In this document: piece by piece, positions 17,048-27,100 of the stretch
Layout: each line of letters begins with the position of its first letter
Numbering within the stretch: position 1 is the stretch's first letter
Source of the DNA: Comamonas testosteroni
Lineage (GTDB): Bacteria; Pseudomonadota; Gammaproteobacteria; Burkholderiales; Burkholderiaceae_C
Assembly: GCF_003569915.1 (NCBI RefSeq)
Contig: NZ_KZ984444.1
Location: forward strand, 62,001-126,000
Reading direction: 5' to 3'
Length of the DNA stretch: 64,000 nucleotides
Program-made: the position numbers and the translations under genes
The notes under the pieces: generated by a model
Database searches by the model: none
What the model was told of the DNA's origin: nothing
The model's input: only the letters and a program-made list of their open reading frames with translations

Positions 17048-18382
17048 ATGAGCAACGATCTGAGAAAAGAATTGAACGAATCCTCGATGAGTCGCTTTCA
17101 GTGGAGCGCCATCGTGGTGTGCATTTTGCTCAATGCACTCGATGGGTTTGATGTACTGGTCATGGCCTTCACGGCGGCTGGTGTGTCTGGCGAGTGGAAG
17201 CTCAATGGCGCGCAGCTGGGCGTGCTGTTCAGCGCAGGTCTGCTGGGCATGGCAGCGGGGTCTTTGCTGCTGGCTCCGCTGGCGGACCGCTGGGGGCGTC
17301 AGCCTGTAACGCTGCTGAGTCTGGTGCTGATTGCCTCAGGCATGCTGCTGTCGGGCTACACCCGCAGTCAGCATGAACTGGCGCTGATGCGTGTGCTCAC
17401 AGGGCTGGGTATTGGCGGCATGCTCGCCAGCGTCACTGTCATCATCGGTGAGTATTCGTCAGACAAATGGCGCGGCATGAATATCGCGCTCTACACCGCA
17501 GGCTACCCTCTGGGTGCGACGATTGGCGGTCTGGCCGCAGCCTGGATGCTTACGCATTACGGCTGGCGCTCGGTCTTTATCGCGGGCGGTGTGGCCACGG
17601 CCATCATGATTCCGATTGTGTTCTGGCGTCTGCCTGAATCGGTGGACTTTCTGATCGCCAAGCGCCCTAAGGCAGCGCTGCAAAAACTCAATGGACTGTT
17701 GAGCAAAATGGGGCGTGCTCCTTTGTCTCAATTGCCTGTGAGTGCCTCTCAGGAGAAAACGGGTAACTCGGTGGCAGGTCTGTTTCGCAATGGTTTGCTG
17801 AGCACCACGGTGCTGATCTGGCTGGGCTTTTTCATGCTGATGTTTGGCTTTTATTTCGCGCTGAGCTGGACACCCAAGCTACTGGTATCTGCAGGCTTGT
17901 CCACCACCCAAGGCATCACCGGTGGCGTGCTGTTGAACCTGGGCGGAATGGTGGGCGGCGTGCTGTTTGGTGCGTTCTCAGTGCGCGTGCATCTGGGCCG
18001 TCTTACCGCGTTTGCCATGCTGCTCGCAGGCGTCAATCTGGCACTCTTCGGCGCGCTTTCCAGCAGTCTGTTCACAGCCTTTGCCGTGGCCTTTGCGATT
18101 GGCGTCTTTCTGTTCGCCTCCATGGCGGGTCTGTACGCCGTCACGCAAAGCAGCTATCCGGTTCAGGTGCGCACCACAGGCATTGGTTATGCGATTGGTG
18201 TGGGCCGTCTGGGCGCAATTTTGGCACCGCTGTGCGCAGGCTTCTTTATCGATGCTGGCTGGACGCCGAACAAGCTTTACTACGTGTTTGCTCTGCCCTT
18301 GTTCGCCGCCATGCTGGCCATGGGCGCACTGGCTGCAGGCTCAAAGTCGGCGTCTGCAACGCGCTTGCAAGCCGCGCATTGA
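17048..18382 (+). CDS. AAHS-family aromatic acid:H+ symporter (MFS)
   Basis: 444 aa with about 12 membrane segments. Diagnostic residues are the DGFD motif in segment 1 (LLNALDGFDVLVMAF) and the loop 2-3 motif PLADRWGRQPV. Both occur in PcaK/VanK/BenK-type transporters, which bring benzoate-like acids across the inner membrane with protons. It lies between the Rieske oxygenase and its reductase on the same strand, so it probably imports their substrate. GGAGA lies 6 bases before the ATG at 17048. Confidence 0.92.
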   Translation: MSNDLRKELNESSMSRFQWSAIVVCILLNALDGFDVLVMAFTAAGVSGEWKLNGAQLGVLFSAGLLGMAAGSLLLAPLADRWGRQPVTLLSLVLIASGMLLSGYTRSQHELALMRVLTGLGIGGMLASVTVIIGEYSSDKWRGMNIALYTAGYPLGATIGGLAAAWMLTHYGWRSVFIAGGVATAIMIPIVFWRLPESVDFLIAKRPKAALQKLNGLLSKMGRAPLSQLPVSASQEKTGNSVAGLFRNGLLSTTVLIWLGFFMLMFGFYFALSWTPKLLVSAGLSTTQGITGGVLLNLGGMVGGVLFGAFSVRVHLGRLTAFAMLLAGVNLALFGALSSSLFTAFAVAFAIGVFLFASMAGLYAVTQSSYPVQVRTTGIGYAIGVGRLGAILAPLCAGFFIDAGWTPNKLYYVFALPLFAAMLAMGALAAGSKSASATRLQAAH

Positions 18383-18439
18383 TGGGGATATGTGCAGCAG
18401 GCAAGCTCGCCGGGTCTGCCCTGCTGCAAGGAGTTTGAA

Positions 18440-19414
18440 ATGACAACACAAGTCGCAAAACTGAATGTGCGTGTTGCACGCAAGATCGAAGAAGCGCAGG
18501 ACATATGCATGCTGGAGCTGGCATCGCTGGACGGCAGCGCCTTGCCCGGTTTCTCTGCCGGCTCGCATGTGGATGTGTTTTTGCCCAACGGGCTGGTGCG
18601 CCAGTATTCGCTGTGCAATCACCCGCAGGAAACGGACCGCTACCAGATCGCTGTGCTGCGCTGCGCGGATTCACGCGGTGGCTCCACCGCCGTACATGAT
18701 CTGATCAAGCAGGGCGACACCATTGCCATCAGCGCGCCGCGCAACAACTTTGCGTTGCAGCATGAGGCTCAGAAGCATTTGCTGCTGGCTGGCGGCATTG
18801 GTATCACGCCGCTGCTGTCTATGGCTGAACGGCTAAGCACCATGGGTGCTGATTTTGAGCTGCACTACGCTGCGCGCTCCATGCAGCGCATGGCATTTGT
18901 CAGCCGTATTCGCGAGTCGGCTTATGCTGAAAATGTCAAATTCTATAGCGATGATGCCAAGCAAGACGCTGAGTTAAAGCTTGATGAGCTGATTGCCGCT
19001 CAGGATGCAGGCACGCATCTGTATGTCTGTGGCCCCACAGGCTTCATGAACGCCGTGCTGGACAAGGCGCGTGCACTGGGTTGGGCTGATGACCGTTTAC
19101 ACCGTGAATTTTTCGGCGCAGAAGTGCCTGCAGTTCAGGATGGTGATGAGGCCTTTGAAGTGCAGCTGGCCAGCAGCGGCAAGGTGGTGCAGGTGCCGGT
19201 GGGCGTCACCGTCATTCATGCGCTGACCGAAGCGGGTGTGGAGATACCATACTCCTGCGAGCAAGGGGTGTGCGGCACCTGCCTGACCCGCGTGCTGGAA
19301 GGCACGCCCGATCACCGCGATATGTTTTTGACCGAGGCAGAACAGGCCTGCAATGACCAGTTCACTCCATGCTGCTCCCGCTCGCGCAGTGTGCGGCTGG
19401 TGCTGGATATCTAG
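18440..19414 (+). CDS. VanB-like oxidoreductase: flavin, NAD(H) and C-terminal [2Fe-2S]
   Basis: 324 aa. An FMN-binding domain (RQYSLCNHP) is followed by an NAD domain (LLAGGIGITPLLSMAERL) and a C-terminal plant-type ferredoxin with cysteines in YSCEQGVCGTCL and a distal cysteine in CCSRSR. This is the phthalate dioxygenase reductase/VanB arrangement, passing electrons from NADH to the Rieske oxygenase. AAGGAG lies 6 bases before the ATG. The 3' end overlaps the convergent histidine kinase gene by 53 bp, which is unusual. Confidence 0.92.
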   Translation: MTTQVAKLNVRVARKIEEAQDICMLELASLDGSALPGFSAGSHVDVFLPNGLVRQYSLCNHPQETDRYQIAVLRCADSRGGSTAVHDLIKQGDTIAISAPRNNFALQHEAQKHLLLAGGIGITPLLSMAERLSTMGADFELHYAARSMQRMAFVSRIRESAYAENVKFYSDDAKQDAELKLDELIAAQDAGTHLYVCGPTGFMNAVLDKARALGWADDRLHREFFGAEVPAVQDGDEAFEVQLASSGKVVQVPVGVTVIHALTEAGVEIPYSCEQGVCGTCLTRVLEGTPDHRDMFLTEAEQACNDQFTPCCSRSRSVRLVLDI

Positions 19415-20768
19415 GCACAGCAATACCAATGGTGGTGATGCCCACTTCGGACTTCGCCAGCACATGACCACCATGCATGCGAGCAATCGCCGCGACGATG
19501 GCCAGGCCCAGGCCGTGATTGCGGTCAGCCTGCGTGCGTGAGGCATCTGAGCGGTAGAAACGGTCAAACAGCCGCGGCAGATGCTCTGCGGCAATTGCAG
19601 GTCCCAGGTTCTTCACGCACAGATGAATCTGCGGCGGCTGCGTGGCCTGTTCCCGCGTTTCGATCTGAACCTCAATCGTCGAGTGCGCGCTGGCATAGCG
19701 CGTGGCATTGCCCAGCAGGTTGGACAGTGCGCGGCGCAGCAGCCGGGCATCGACCTCGGCGCTGGCGTCGCCCAGCACCACCACTTGCAATTCAGCTTCC
19801 TGCAGCACAGCTTCGTGAAACTCCACGACTTCGCTGGCCAGCTCGGCAAGGCTGCTGACCGCAGTGCGGCGCGCGCCTTCGCCTCGGTCGGCGTGAGAGA
19901 GAAAAAGCATGTCCGCCACAATGCCCGCCATGCGCTGCAAGTCTTCCAGATTGGAGGCCAGAATGTCGCGCAATTCCTCGGCATCACGCGGTTTGCGCAA
20001 GGCCAGTTCGCAGCTGCTGATTAGCGTGGTCAGCGGCGTGTTGAGTTCATGGGCTACATCGGCGTTGAAGGCTTCCATCTGCCGGTAAGCCACGGCCAGC
20101 CGCTCCAGCAAGGCATTGAACTGCGCAATCAGCGGGCGCAGCTCCTGCGGCTGGCCGTCATCATCCAGACGTTTTTGCCAGTCGCGCGTCAAATCCTGCG
20201 CGCCCAGTTGCCGGGTCTGATCAACCAGAGAATGCAGCGGTGCCAGCTCGCGCCGCACCAGCCAGGCGCTGATCAGGGACACCAGCAGCGCACCAATGAC
20301 GGCAGCCAGCCCCAGAATCCATGACAGCTGGTGCAGCAGCGTGTCATCGGGCCGCTTGTCCAGTATCAGCAGCACCTGAACGGTCTGAGTTTCGGGATGC
20401 TCTGCCGTTGCAGGCAACTTCAGCGCAAAGCTGCGGCGCTCGCTGCGCGGGTCATTCAGCGGCTGGCGCAGTTTCTCGAACAGCAGCGCGCCGCTGCTGT
20501 CGCTGATGCGCATGGAAAGCTCGTCATGCCCGGCCAGAAAGTCGCCCAGCATATGCATCATCACGCCGGGCGTGTGGGCCGCACGGCCTTCCTGCAGCAG
20601 GTGCTGAACAGCGGCCTGCTTGTGGTCCAGACTGTCCTGTTGTCTATGAGTGATGGCCAGCAGACTGCCCCAGTACACGGCAATGCAGACTAGACCCAGG
20701 CCCAGCATGGTCTGCAGGGCCAGCGCGCGCGACAGACGTTTGCTGAGGTTGGGTATGGGTGCTGTCAT
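19362..20768 (-). CDS. Heavy-metal-type sensor histidine kinase (CusS/CzcS-like)
   Basis: 468 aa. Two membrane segments (about 18-38 and 168-190) flank a periplasmic sensor region. A HAMP domain and a HisKA domain follow, with the phosphorylated histidine in [17 protein letters not shown]. The HATPase domain has LGNATRYA and [17 protein letters not shown]. It would sense periplasmic metal and phosphorylate the partner regulator at 20765-21454, with which it shares a 4-bp ATGA overlap. The protein runs about 14 residues past the usual kinase end ([14 protein letters not shown]), into the tail of the convergent reductase gene. Confidence 0.92.
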   Translation of the reverse strand: MTAPIPNLSKRLSRALALQTMLGLGLVCIAVYWGSLLAITHRQQDSLDHKQAAVQHLLQEGRAAHTPGVMMHMLGDFLAGHDELSMRISDSSGALLFEKLRQPLNDPRSERRSFALKLPATAEHPETQTVQVLLILDKRPDDTLLHQLSWILGLAAVIGALLVSLISAWLVRRELAPLHSLVDQTRQLGAQDLTRDWQKRLDDDGQPQELRPLIAQFNALLERLAVAYRQMEAFNADVAHELNTPLTTLISSCELALRKPRDAEELRDILASNLEDLQRMAGIVADMLFLSHADRGEGARRTAVSSLAELASEVVEFHEAVLQEAELQVVVLGDASAEVDARLLRRALSNLLGNATRYASAHSTIEVQIETREQATQPPQIHLCVKNLGPAIAAEHLPRLFDRFYRSDASRTQADRNHGLGLAIVAAIARMHGGHVLAKSEVGITTIGIAVPRYPAPAAHCASGSSME

Positions 20769-21454
20769 GTTGAAGGCCGCAGTTCCAGCACATAGCCCAT
20801 GCCTCGCACCGTGTGCAGCAGCGGCACATCAAACGGTGCATCGAGCTTGAGGCGCAGGCGGCGCACCGCCACTTCGACCACATTGGTTTCGCTGTCGAAA
20901 TTCATATCCCAGACCTGCGAGGCCAGCTCGGTGCGCGACAGCACCTCGCCCTGGCGGCGCAGCAGCAGGCTCAGCAAATTGAACTCCTTGGCCGTCAGGT
21001 CCAGCCGCTGGCCCGAGCGTGTGGCGCGGCGGCGTATCAGGTCCAGCTCCAGATCGGCCATGCGCAGCACCGTGGCTTCGGGGGCGTTTTGCGTCTGCAG
21101 GCCCCGGCGCAGCAGCACATGAATGCGCGCCACCAGTTCCGAGAATGCAAAAGGCTTGACCAGATAATCGTCCGCGCCGCCCTGCAGGCCTTTGACGCGG
21201 TCTTCCACCTGGGCGCGGGCCGTGAGCATCAGCACAGGCGTCTGCCGCGACTGGCGCAGCGCCGCCAGCACGGCCAGCCCATCAATGCCGGGCAGCATGC
21301 CGTCCAGCACGATGAGGTCGTAGTGCAGCTCGGTCGCCAGATGCAGACCGTCTATGCCGTTGTGCGCCACATCGACCACAAAGCCTTCTTCGGCCAGCCC
21401 TTTTTGCAGGTACTCGGCCAGCTTGACTTCATCTTCCACGACCAGAATTTTCAT
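20765..21454 (-). CDS. OmpR-family response regulator of a metal-responsive two-component system
   Basis: 229 aa. The receiver domain (1-115) has acidic residues E7/D8, phosphoacceptor D51 (DLIVLDGML) and the lysine in YLVKPFAF. The C-terminal winged helix (about 130-225) includes [22 protein letters not shown] and [12 protein letters not shown]. It resembles CusR/CopR/CzcR. Its likely target is the 22-bp palindrome 34 bp upstream of its own start, which also faces czcCBA, giving autoregulation and efflux induction. Confidence 0.93.
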   Translation of the reverse strand: MKILVVEDEVKLAEYLQKGLAEEGFVVDVAHNGIDGLHLATELHYDLIVLDGMLPGIDGLAVLAALRQSRQTPVLMLTARAQVEDRVKGLQGGADDYLVKPFAFSELVARIHVLLRRGLQTQNAPEATVLRMADLELDLIRRRATRSGQRLDLTAKEFNLLSLLLRRQGEVLSRTELASQVWDMNFDSETNVVEVAVRRLRLKLDAPFDVPLLHTVRGMGYVLELRPST

Positions 21455-21487
21455 AAGCCCGATTGTCGAACAAACAGCCGGGCGGCA

Positions 21488-21509
21488 AAGATGACGAATT
21501 TGTCATCTT
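21488..21509. promoter_or_regulatory. CusR/CzcR-type metal response box
   Basis: Perfect arms AAGATGAC (21488-21495) and GTCATCTT (21502-21509) surround GAATTT. This closely follows the known cus box pattern (ATGACAA-N2-TTGTCAT). It sits between the divergent response regulator (34 bp away) and the efflux operon (94 bp away). Binding by the neighbouring regulator is a strong inference. Confidence 0.82.
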
Positions 21510-21602
21510 GCGGTTGGGCCTGTGTCGCCATGGGCTGGCTAGAGTGCGATCGCTCCCCATGCGAGCCCATGTTGTGTGGGCACTTGGGGCGCGGAGCCGG
21601 AT

Positions 21603-22853
21603 ATGAAGTTCTTGAAAGTCGCACCCGCCTGCTGGCTGGGTGCCAGTCTGTGGCTGGCCAGTTTCAATGCGCTGGCCCAGCCCAGCAGCCCATCGATAGC
21701 ACCACTGACCCTGCAGACCGCTCTGGCGCAGGCCATGGAGCGCAACCCCGGCCTGCGCGCCGCCCAGCAGGCGCTGGCCGCCAGCGAAGGCGCGCTGCTG
21801 CAAAGTCAGGCCAGACCCAACCCTGAGCTGGCTTTTTCGCAGGAGGATACGCGCCGCGATACGCGATCTACATCGCTGCAGTGGAACCAGTCCATCGAAA
21901 TCGGTGGCAAACGCGCCGCACGTATCAAAGTGGCCGAGCATGGCGTGCAACTGGCGCAGACCGAGCTGGATGCCGCGCGCGCCGCCCTGCGTGCCGATGT
22001 GCGTGCCGCATTTGTGAATGTGCTGGCGGCGCAGCAGCGTGTGCAGTTGCATGAGAAAACGCAGCAGATTGCGCGGCAGGCGCTGGATGCAGCGGCTAAG
22101 CGGGTGATGGCCGGCAAGGCTGCGCCGCTGGAAGAAACCCGTGCGCTGGTCGCGCAGTCCAGCGCCGAGCTGGCCGTGACGCAGGCGCAATCTGGTCTGC
22201 GCGTAGCTCGCCAGCAACTGGCTTTGCTGTGGGGTGCGCAGGGCGCGTCGATTGGCGCGGTGACTGGAGATATGGGGCAGTTGCCGCTATTGCCACCGCA
22301 GGACATTTTGCTAGAAAAAGTAGAGCTGTCTGCGCAGGTGCAAAAAGCGCAGCAGGCCTTTTTGCAAGCTAAATCCAGCGCGGAGCTGGAGCGCGCCAAA
22401 CGTCTGCCTGACCCCACGGTGAGCATAGGCATCAAGCGTGCGCAGGAGGTGGGGCGCAACCAGTTGCTGGTGGGCGTGTCCGTACCGCTGCCGATTCTGG
22501 ACAGCAATCGTGGCAACCAGTTGCAGGCGCTGCGTCTGGCAGACAAGGCCGAGGATGAGTTGACAGCCACACGCCAGCAGATGCAGGCGCAGTTGCTGCA
22601 GCACTATGAGCTGCTTCAGACCAGCCGCGCCCAGACGCAACAACTGGGCGACAAGGTGTTGCCCGGTGCGCAGTCGGCCTATGAAGTCGCCGCCAAGGGT
22701 TTTGCGCTGGGCAAGTTCAGTTATCTGGAAGTGCTGGACGCGCAGCGCACGCTGGCCGATGCGCGCAGCCTGTACCTGGAGCAACTGGTCGCCACGCATA
22801 AGGCCGCCGCTGAAATCACACGCCAGATTGGCGATGTACCCGGACTGGAATAA
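21603..22853 (+). CDS. CzcC-like outer membrane factor of a metal RND efflux system
   Basis: 416 aa of the TolC/OEP family. A signal peptide (WLGASLWLASFNALA) precedes two OEP repeats rich in coiled coil: PLTLQTALAQAMERNPGLRAAQQAL, LAQTELDAARAALRADVRAAFVN and YEVAAKGFALGKFSYLEVLDAQRTLADARSLYLEQL. It forms the outer membrane channel for the CzcB and CzcA proteins encoded next. The ATG at 21603 starts the signal peptide. An efflux role is supported by the metal box upstream and the operon. Confidence 0.9.
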   Translation: MKFLKVAPACWLGASLWLASFNALAQPSSPSIAPLTLQTALAQAMERNPGLRAAQQALAASEGALLQSQARPNPELAFSQEDTRRDTRSTSLQWNQSIEIGGKRAARIKVAEHGVQLAQTELDAARAALRADVRAAFVNVLAAQQRVQLHEKTQQIARQALDAAAKRVMAGKAAPLEETRALVAQSSAELAVTQAQSGLRVARQQLALLWGAQGASIGAVTGDMGQLPLLPPQDILLEKVELSAQVQKAQQAFLQAKSSAELERAKRLPDPTVSIGIKRAQEVGRNQLLVGVSVPLPILDSNRGNQLQALRLADKAEDELTATRQQMQAQLLQHYELLQTSRAQTQQLGDKVLPGAQSAYEVAAKGFALGKFSYLEVLDAQRTLADARSLYLEQLVATHKAAAEITRQIGDVPGLE

Positions 22854-22864
22854 GAACAAACATC

Positions 22865-24154
22865 ATGAATACAAGTACCAACAAGCCCCGCCGTACAGCG
22901 CTGGCCATTGCCATCATTCTGGCGCTGGGTGCGGCTGCAGGTGTTGCCATTGTTCGCTTTACGGCACCGGCTGCCATCAGCAGCGAAGAGCATGCTCATG
23001 GGCATGACGAAAAGTCGCATGCCGCTGAAGCCAAGGGCGAAAAGCATGAGCATGAAGAAGATCATGCGCACGAAAGCGCCGGGGAAAAGCACGCGCATGA
23101 AGGTGAGCATGACGACGATGAAGGTTTGCTCAAGTTCGATGCAGAACGCACCAAAACAGCCGGCGTGACGCTGGCCGAGTCCGGCCCTGCCGCCATTGGC
23201 AGCAGCCTGCAACTGCCAGGTGAGATTCGCTTTAACGATGACCGCACAGCCCACGTGGTGCCGCGCGTGGCCGGTGTGGCCGAGAGCGTGGCAGCCAATC
23301 TGGGGCAGCAGGTCAAGAAGGGGCAGTTGCTGGCCGTGCTCAGCAGCCCGACCGTGTCAGAGCAGCGCAGCGAACTGCTGGCCGCGCAAAAGCGCCTGAG
23401 CCTGGCCAAGACGACTTACCAGCGTGAAAAACAGCTGTGGCAGGAAAAGATTTCTGCCGAGCAGGACTATCTGCAAGCCCAGCAGGCGCTGCGCGAAGCC
23501 GAGATTGCAGCGGCCAATGCCCAGCAAAAGCTGGCCGCGATCGGCGCAGGTGCGGGTTCAACAGGTGCGCTTAATCGCTTCGAGCTGCGTGCACCCTTTG
23601 ATGGCGTGGTGGTGGAAAAGCATTTGTCTGTGGGCGAAGCCGTGCAGGACAGCACGGCGGTGTTCACCATCTCGGATCTGCGCTCGGTCTGGGCCGAGAT
23701 GAAGGTTTCCGCCTCTGATCTTCCCTTTGTGCGCGTAGGTGAAAAAGCGCGGGTGCGAGCCACGGCTTTTGAATCGCAGGCCACAGGCACGGTGGCCTAT
23801 GTGGGCGCGTTGATTGGGCAGGACACGCGCACAGCACCGGCTCGCATCACGCTGGACAACCCCGAAGGCGTATGGCGTCCTGGCCTGTTTGTGAATGTGG
23901 AACTCACGGCCTCATCGCAGCAGGTGGCGGTGAGCGTGGCGACTTCGGCCATTCAGAAAATCGACGGCGACAAGCCCGTGGTGTTTGTGCCGGTCGATGG
24001 TGGATTCAAGGCGCAGAGCATCAAGCTGGGCAGGGCTGACAGCCAGAGCACCGAGGTGCTGCAAGGCCTGAGTGCGGGGCAGAAATATGTGAATGGCGGT
24101 AGCTTCATCCTGAAGTCGGAACTCGGCAAGGCCACGGCTGAGCATGTGCATTGA
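22865..24154 (+). CDS. CzcB-like membrane fusion protein with histidine-rich N-terminus
   Basis: 429 aa. One N-terminal membrane segment (ALAIAIILALGAAAGVAIV) is followed by a His/Glu/Asp-rich stretch at about 40-85 (for example EEHAHGHDEKSHAAE and KHEHEEDHAHES), likely a metal-binding region in the periplasm. Barrel-sandwich and hairpin domains follow (VVPRVAGVAESVAANLGQQVKKGQLL, FDGVVVEKHLSVGEAV). It bridges CzcA and CzcC. It begins 11 bp after czcC. The histidine content favours zinc, cobalt, cadmium or nickel over copper, as inference. Confidence 0.92.
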   Translation: MNTSTNKPRRTALAIAIILALGAAAGVAIVRFTAPAAISSEEHAHGHDEKSHAAEAKGEKHEHEEDHAHESAGEKHAHEGEHDDDEGLLKFDAERTKTAGVTLAESGPAAIGSSLQLPGEIRFNDDRTAHVVPRVAGVAESVAANLGQQVKKGQLLAVLSSPTVSEQRSELLAAQKRLSLAKTTYQREKQLWQEKISAEQDYLQAQQALREAEIAAANAQQKLAAIGAGAGSTGALNRFELRAPFDGVVVEKHLSVGEAVQDSTAVFTISDLRSVWAEMKVSASDLPFVRVGEKARVRATAFESQATGTVAYVGALIGQDTRTAPARITLDNPEGVWRPGLFVNVELTASSQQVAVSVATSAIQKIDGDKPVVFVPVDGGFKAQSIKLGRADSQSTEVLQGLSAGQKYVNGGSFILKSELGKATAEHVH

Positions 24155-24167
24155 GAGGGTGAGCTGA

Positions 24168-27100
24168 ATGTTTGAACGCATCATCCGCTTTGCCATTGCA
24201 CAGCGCTGGCTGGTCATGCTGGCCACGCTTGCGCTGGTGGGCCTTGGCATCTACAACTATCAGCGTCTGGCCATTGATGCCGTGCCGGACATTACCAATG
24301 TGCAGGTGCAGATCAATACCTCGGCACCCGGCTACTCGCCGCTGGAGACCGAGCAGCGAGTGACCTTCCCGGTAGAGACCGTCATGGCGGGCCTGCCGGG
24401 GCTGGAGCAGACCCGCTCGCTGTCGCGCTACGGGCTGTCGCAGGTCACGGTGGTGTTCAAGGACGGCACCGATATCTACTTTGCGCGCCAGCTGGTCAAC
24501 GAGCGCATGCAGCAGGCACGTGACGCACTACCGGCGGGCGTGGCACCCACGCTGGGTCCAATTTCCACAGGGCTGGGTGAAATCTATCTGTGGACGGTAG
24601 AGGCCGAGGACGGCGCGAAAAAGCCCGACGGAGCGCCCTATACCGCGATGGACCTGCGCGAGATTCAGGACTGGGTCATCAAGCCGCAGCTGCGCAATGT
24701 GCCGGGCGTTACCGAGATCAATTCCATAGGCGGTTTTGCCAAGGAATATCTGGTGGCACCACAGCCCGAGAAGCTGGCGGCCTATGGCTTTACGCTGGCC
24801 GATATCGTCACGGCGCTGGAGCGTAACAACGCCAATGTGGGCGCAGGCTATATCGAACGCCGGGGCGAGCAGTATCTGATTCGCGCACCGGGGCAGGTGC
24901 GTGGTGTTGCCGATCTCAGGGAGGTCATTGTCGGCACGGCTCAGGGTCAGCCAATTCGTGTGCGTGATCTGGCCGAAGTCGGCCTGGGGCGCGAACTGCG
25001 CACGGGCGCGGCGACCGACAACGGGCGTGAGGTGGTGCTGGGCACGGTCTTCATGCTGATTGGCGAGAACAGCCGTGCGGTCTCGCAGGCCGTGGATGTG
25101 CGCATGCAGGAGATCAACAAAAGCCTGCCTGCTGGCGTGAAAGCCATCACGGTTTACGACCGCACAAATCTGGTCGACAAAGCCATTGCCACGGTCAAGA
25201 AGAACCTGATTGAAGGCGCTACGCTGGTGGTGGTGATTCTGTTTCTGTTCCTTGGCAATCTGCGCGCGGCGCTAATCACGGCACTTATCATTCCGCTGTC
25301 CATGCTGTTCACTTTCACGGGCATGGTGCAGATGCGCGTCAGCGCCAATCTGATGAGCCTGGGTGCGCTGGACTTCGGCATCATCATCGACGGCGCGGTG
25401 GTGATTGTGGAGAACTGCGTGCGCCGTCTGGCCCATGCACAGGCGGCTGCAGGCCGCTCTCTTACGCGCAGCGAACGCTTTGAAGAAGTGTTTGCCGCAG
25501 CGAAAGAGGCGCGCAGGCCCTTGCTGTTTGGTCAGCTCATCATCATGGTGGTTTATCTGCCCATCTTTGCGTTGACGGGCGTGGAAGGAAAGATGTTCCA
25601 CCCCATGGCGCTCACGGTGGTGATTGCGTTGCTGGGTGCCATGCTGCTGTCCATCACTTTTATTCCCGCCGCGATTGCGCTGTTCATTGGCGACAAGGTG
25701 GCCGAGAAGGAAAACCGCCTCATGGGCTGGGCGCGCCGCGTCTATGCGCCGGTGCTTGATAAGTGTCTGCATGCACCTGCCGTGGTGCTGACAGCTGCGG
25801 GCGTGGTTGTGGCTTTGAGTCTGCTGCTGGCTACGCGCATGGGCAGCGAATTTGCGCCCAACCTCAATGAGGGCGACTTTGCCATTCAGGCCTTACGCAT
25901 ACCGGGCACCAGCCTCACGCAGTCGGTGCAGATGCAGATGCAGCTCGAACGTGAGCTGAAAAAGCAGTTCCCAGAGATCGAGCGTGTGTTTGCGCGCACC
26001 GGCACGGCCGAGATTGCTTCGGACCCCATGCCGCCCAATATCTCGGACGGCTACATCATGCTGAAACCGCGTGAGCAGTGGCCTGACTCATCTCGCTCGC
26101 GTGATGATCTGCTGGCGGCTGTGCAGAAAGCTGTGGAGAAAATTCCCGGCAGCAACTACGAGTTCTCGCAGCCGATTCAGCTGCGCTTTAACGAGCTGAT
26201 ATCGGGTGTGCGCAGCGATGTGGCTATCAAGATTTTTGGCGACGATATGCAGGTGCTGGAAAAGTCCGCGCAAAGCGTGGCGGCCATGCTGCAGAGGATT
26301 TCTGGCGCATCCGAAGTCAAGGTCGAGCAGACCACCGGTCTGCCCATGCTCACCATTCAGATCGACCGCGAAAAAGCCTCGCGCTATGGCCTGAACATGG
26401 GTGATGTGCAGGACACCATCAGCACCGCACTGGGCGGGCGTGAGGCGGGCACGGTGTTTGAAGGTGACCGCCGCTTTGCCATTCAGGTGCGGCTGCCTGA
26501 GGGTTTGCGCAGCGACATGGACGGCATTGGCCGCCTGCCGATTGCGCTGCCGCGCGGTGGCGATGGTCGGGTGGGCTTTGTGCCGCTGTCCACCATTGCT
26601 ACGGTGGAACTGGCTCCAGGCCCCAATCAGGTCAGCCGTGAAGACGGCAAACGCCGCATTGTCGTCAGCGCCAATGTGCGTGGCCGCGATATGGGCTCGT
26701 TTGTGGAACAGGCGCAGCAGACTTTGCAGAGTATTGCGCTGCCTGCGGGCTACTGGACGCGCTGGGGCGGCACTTTCGAGAACCTTGAATCCGCGCGCCA
26801 GCGGCTGATGATTGTGGTGCCCGTGGCGCTGGCGCTAGTCTTCACGCTGCTGTTTGCCATGTTCGGCAATGTGCGCGACGGGTTGATTGTGTTTACCGGT
26901 ATTCCATTTGCGCTCACGGGCGGCGTGGCCGCGCTGTGGCTGCGCGGCATACCGCTGTCGATATCGGCGGCAATTGGCTTTATTGCGCTGTGCGGCGTGG
27001 CCGTGCTCAACGGGCTGGTGATGATCTCGTACATACGTTCGCTGCGCGAGCAGGGCATGGGGCTGGATCAGGCCGTGATCGAAGGCGCGCTGACGCGTCT

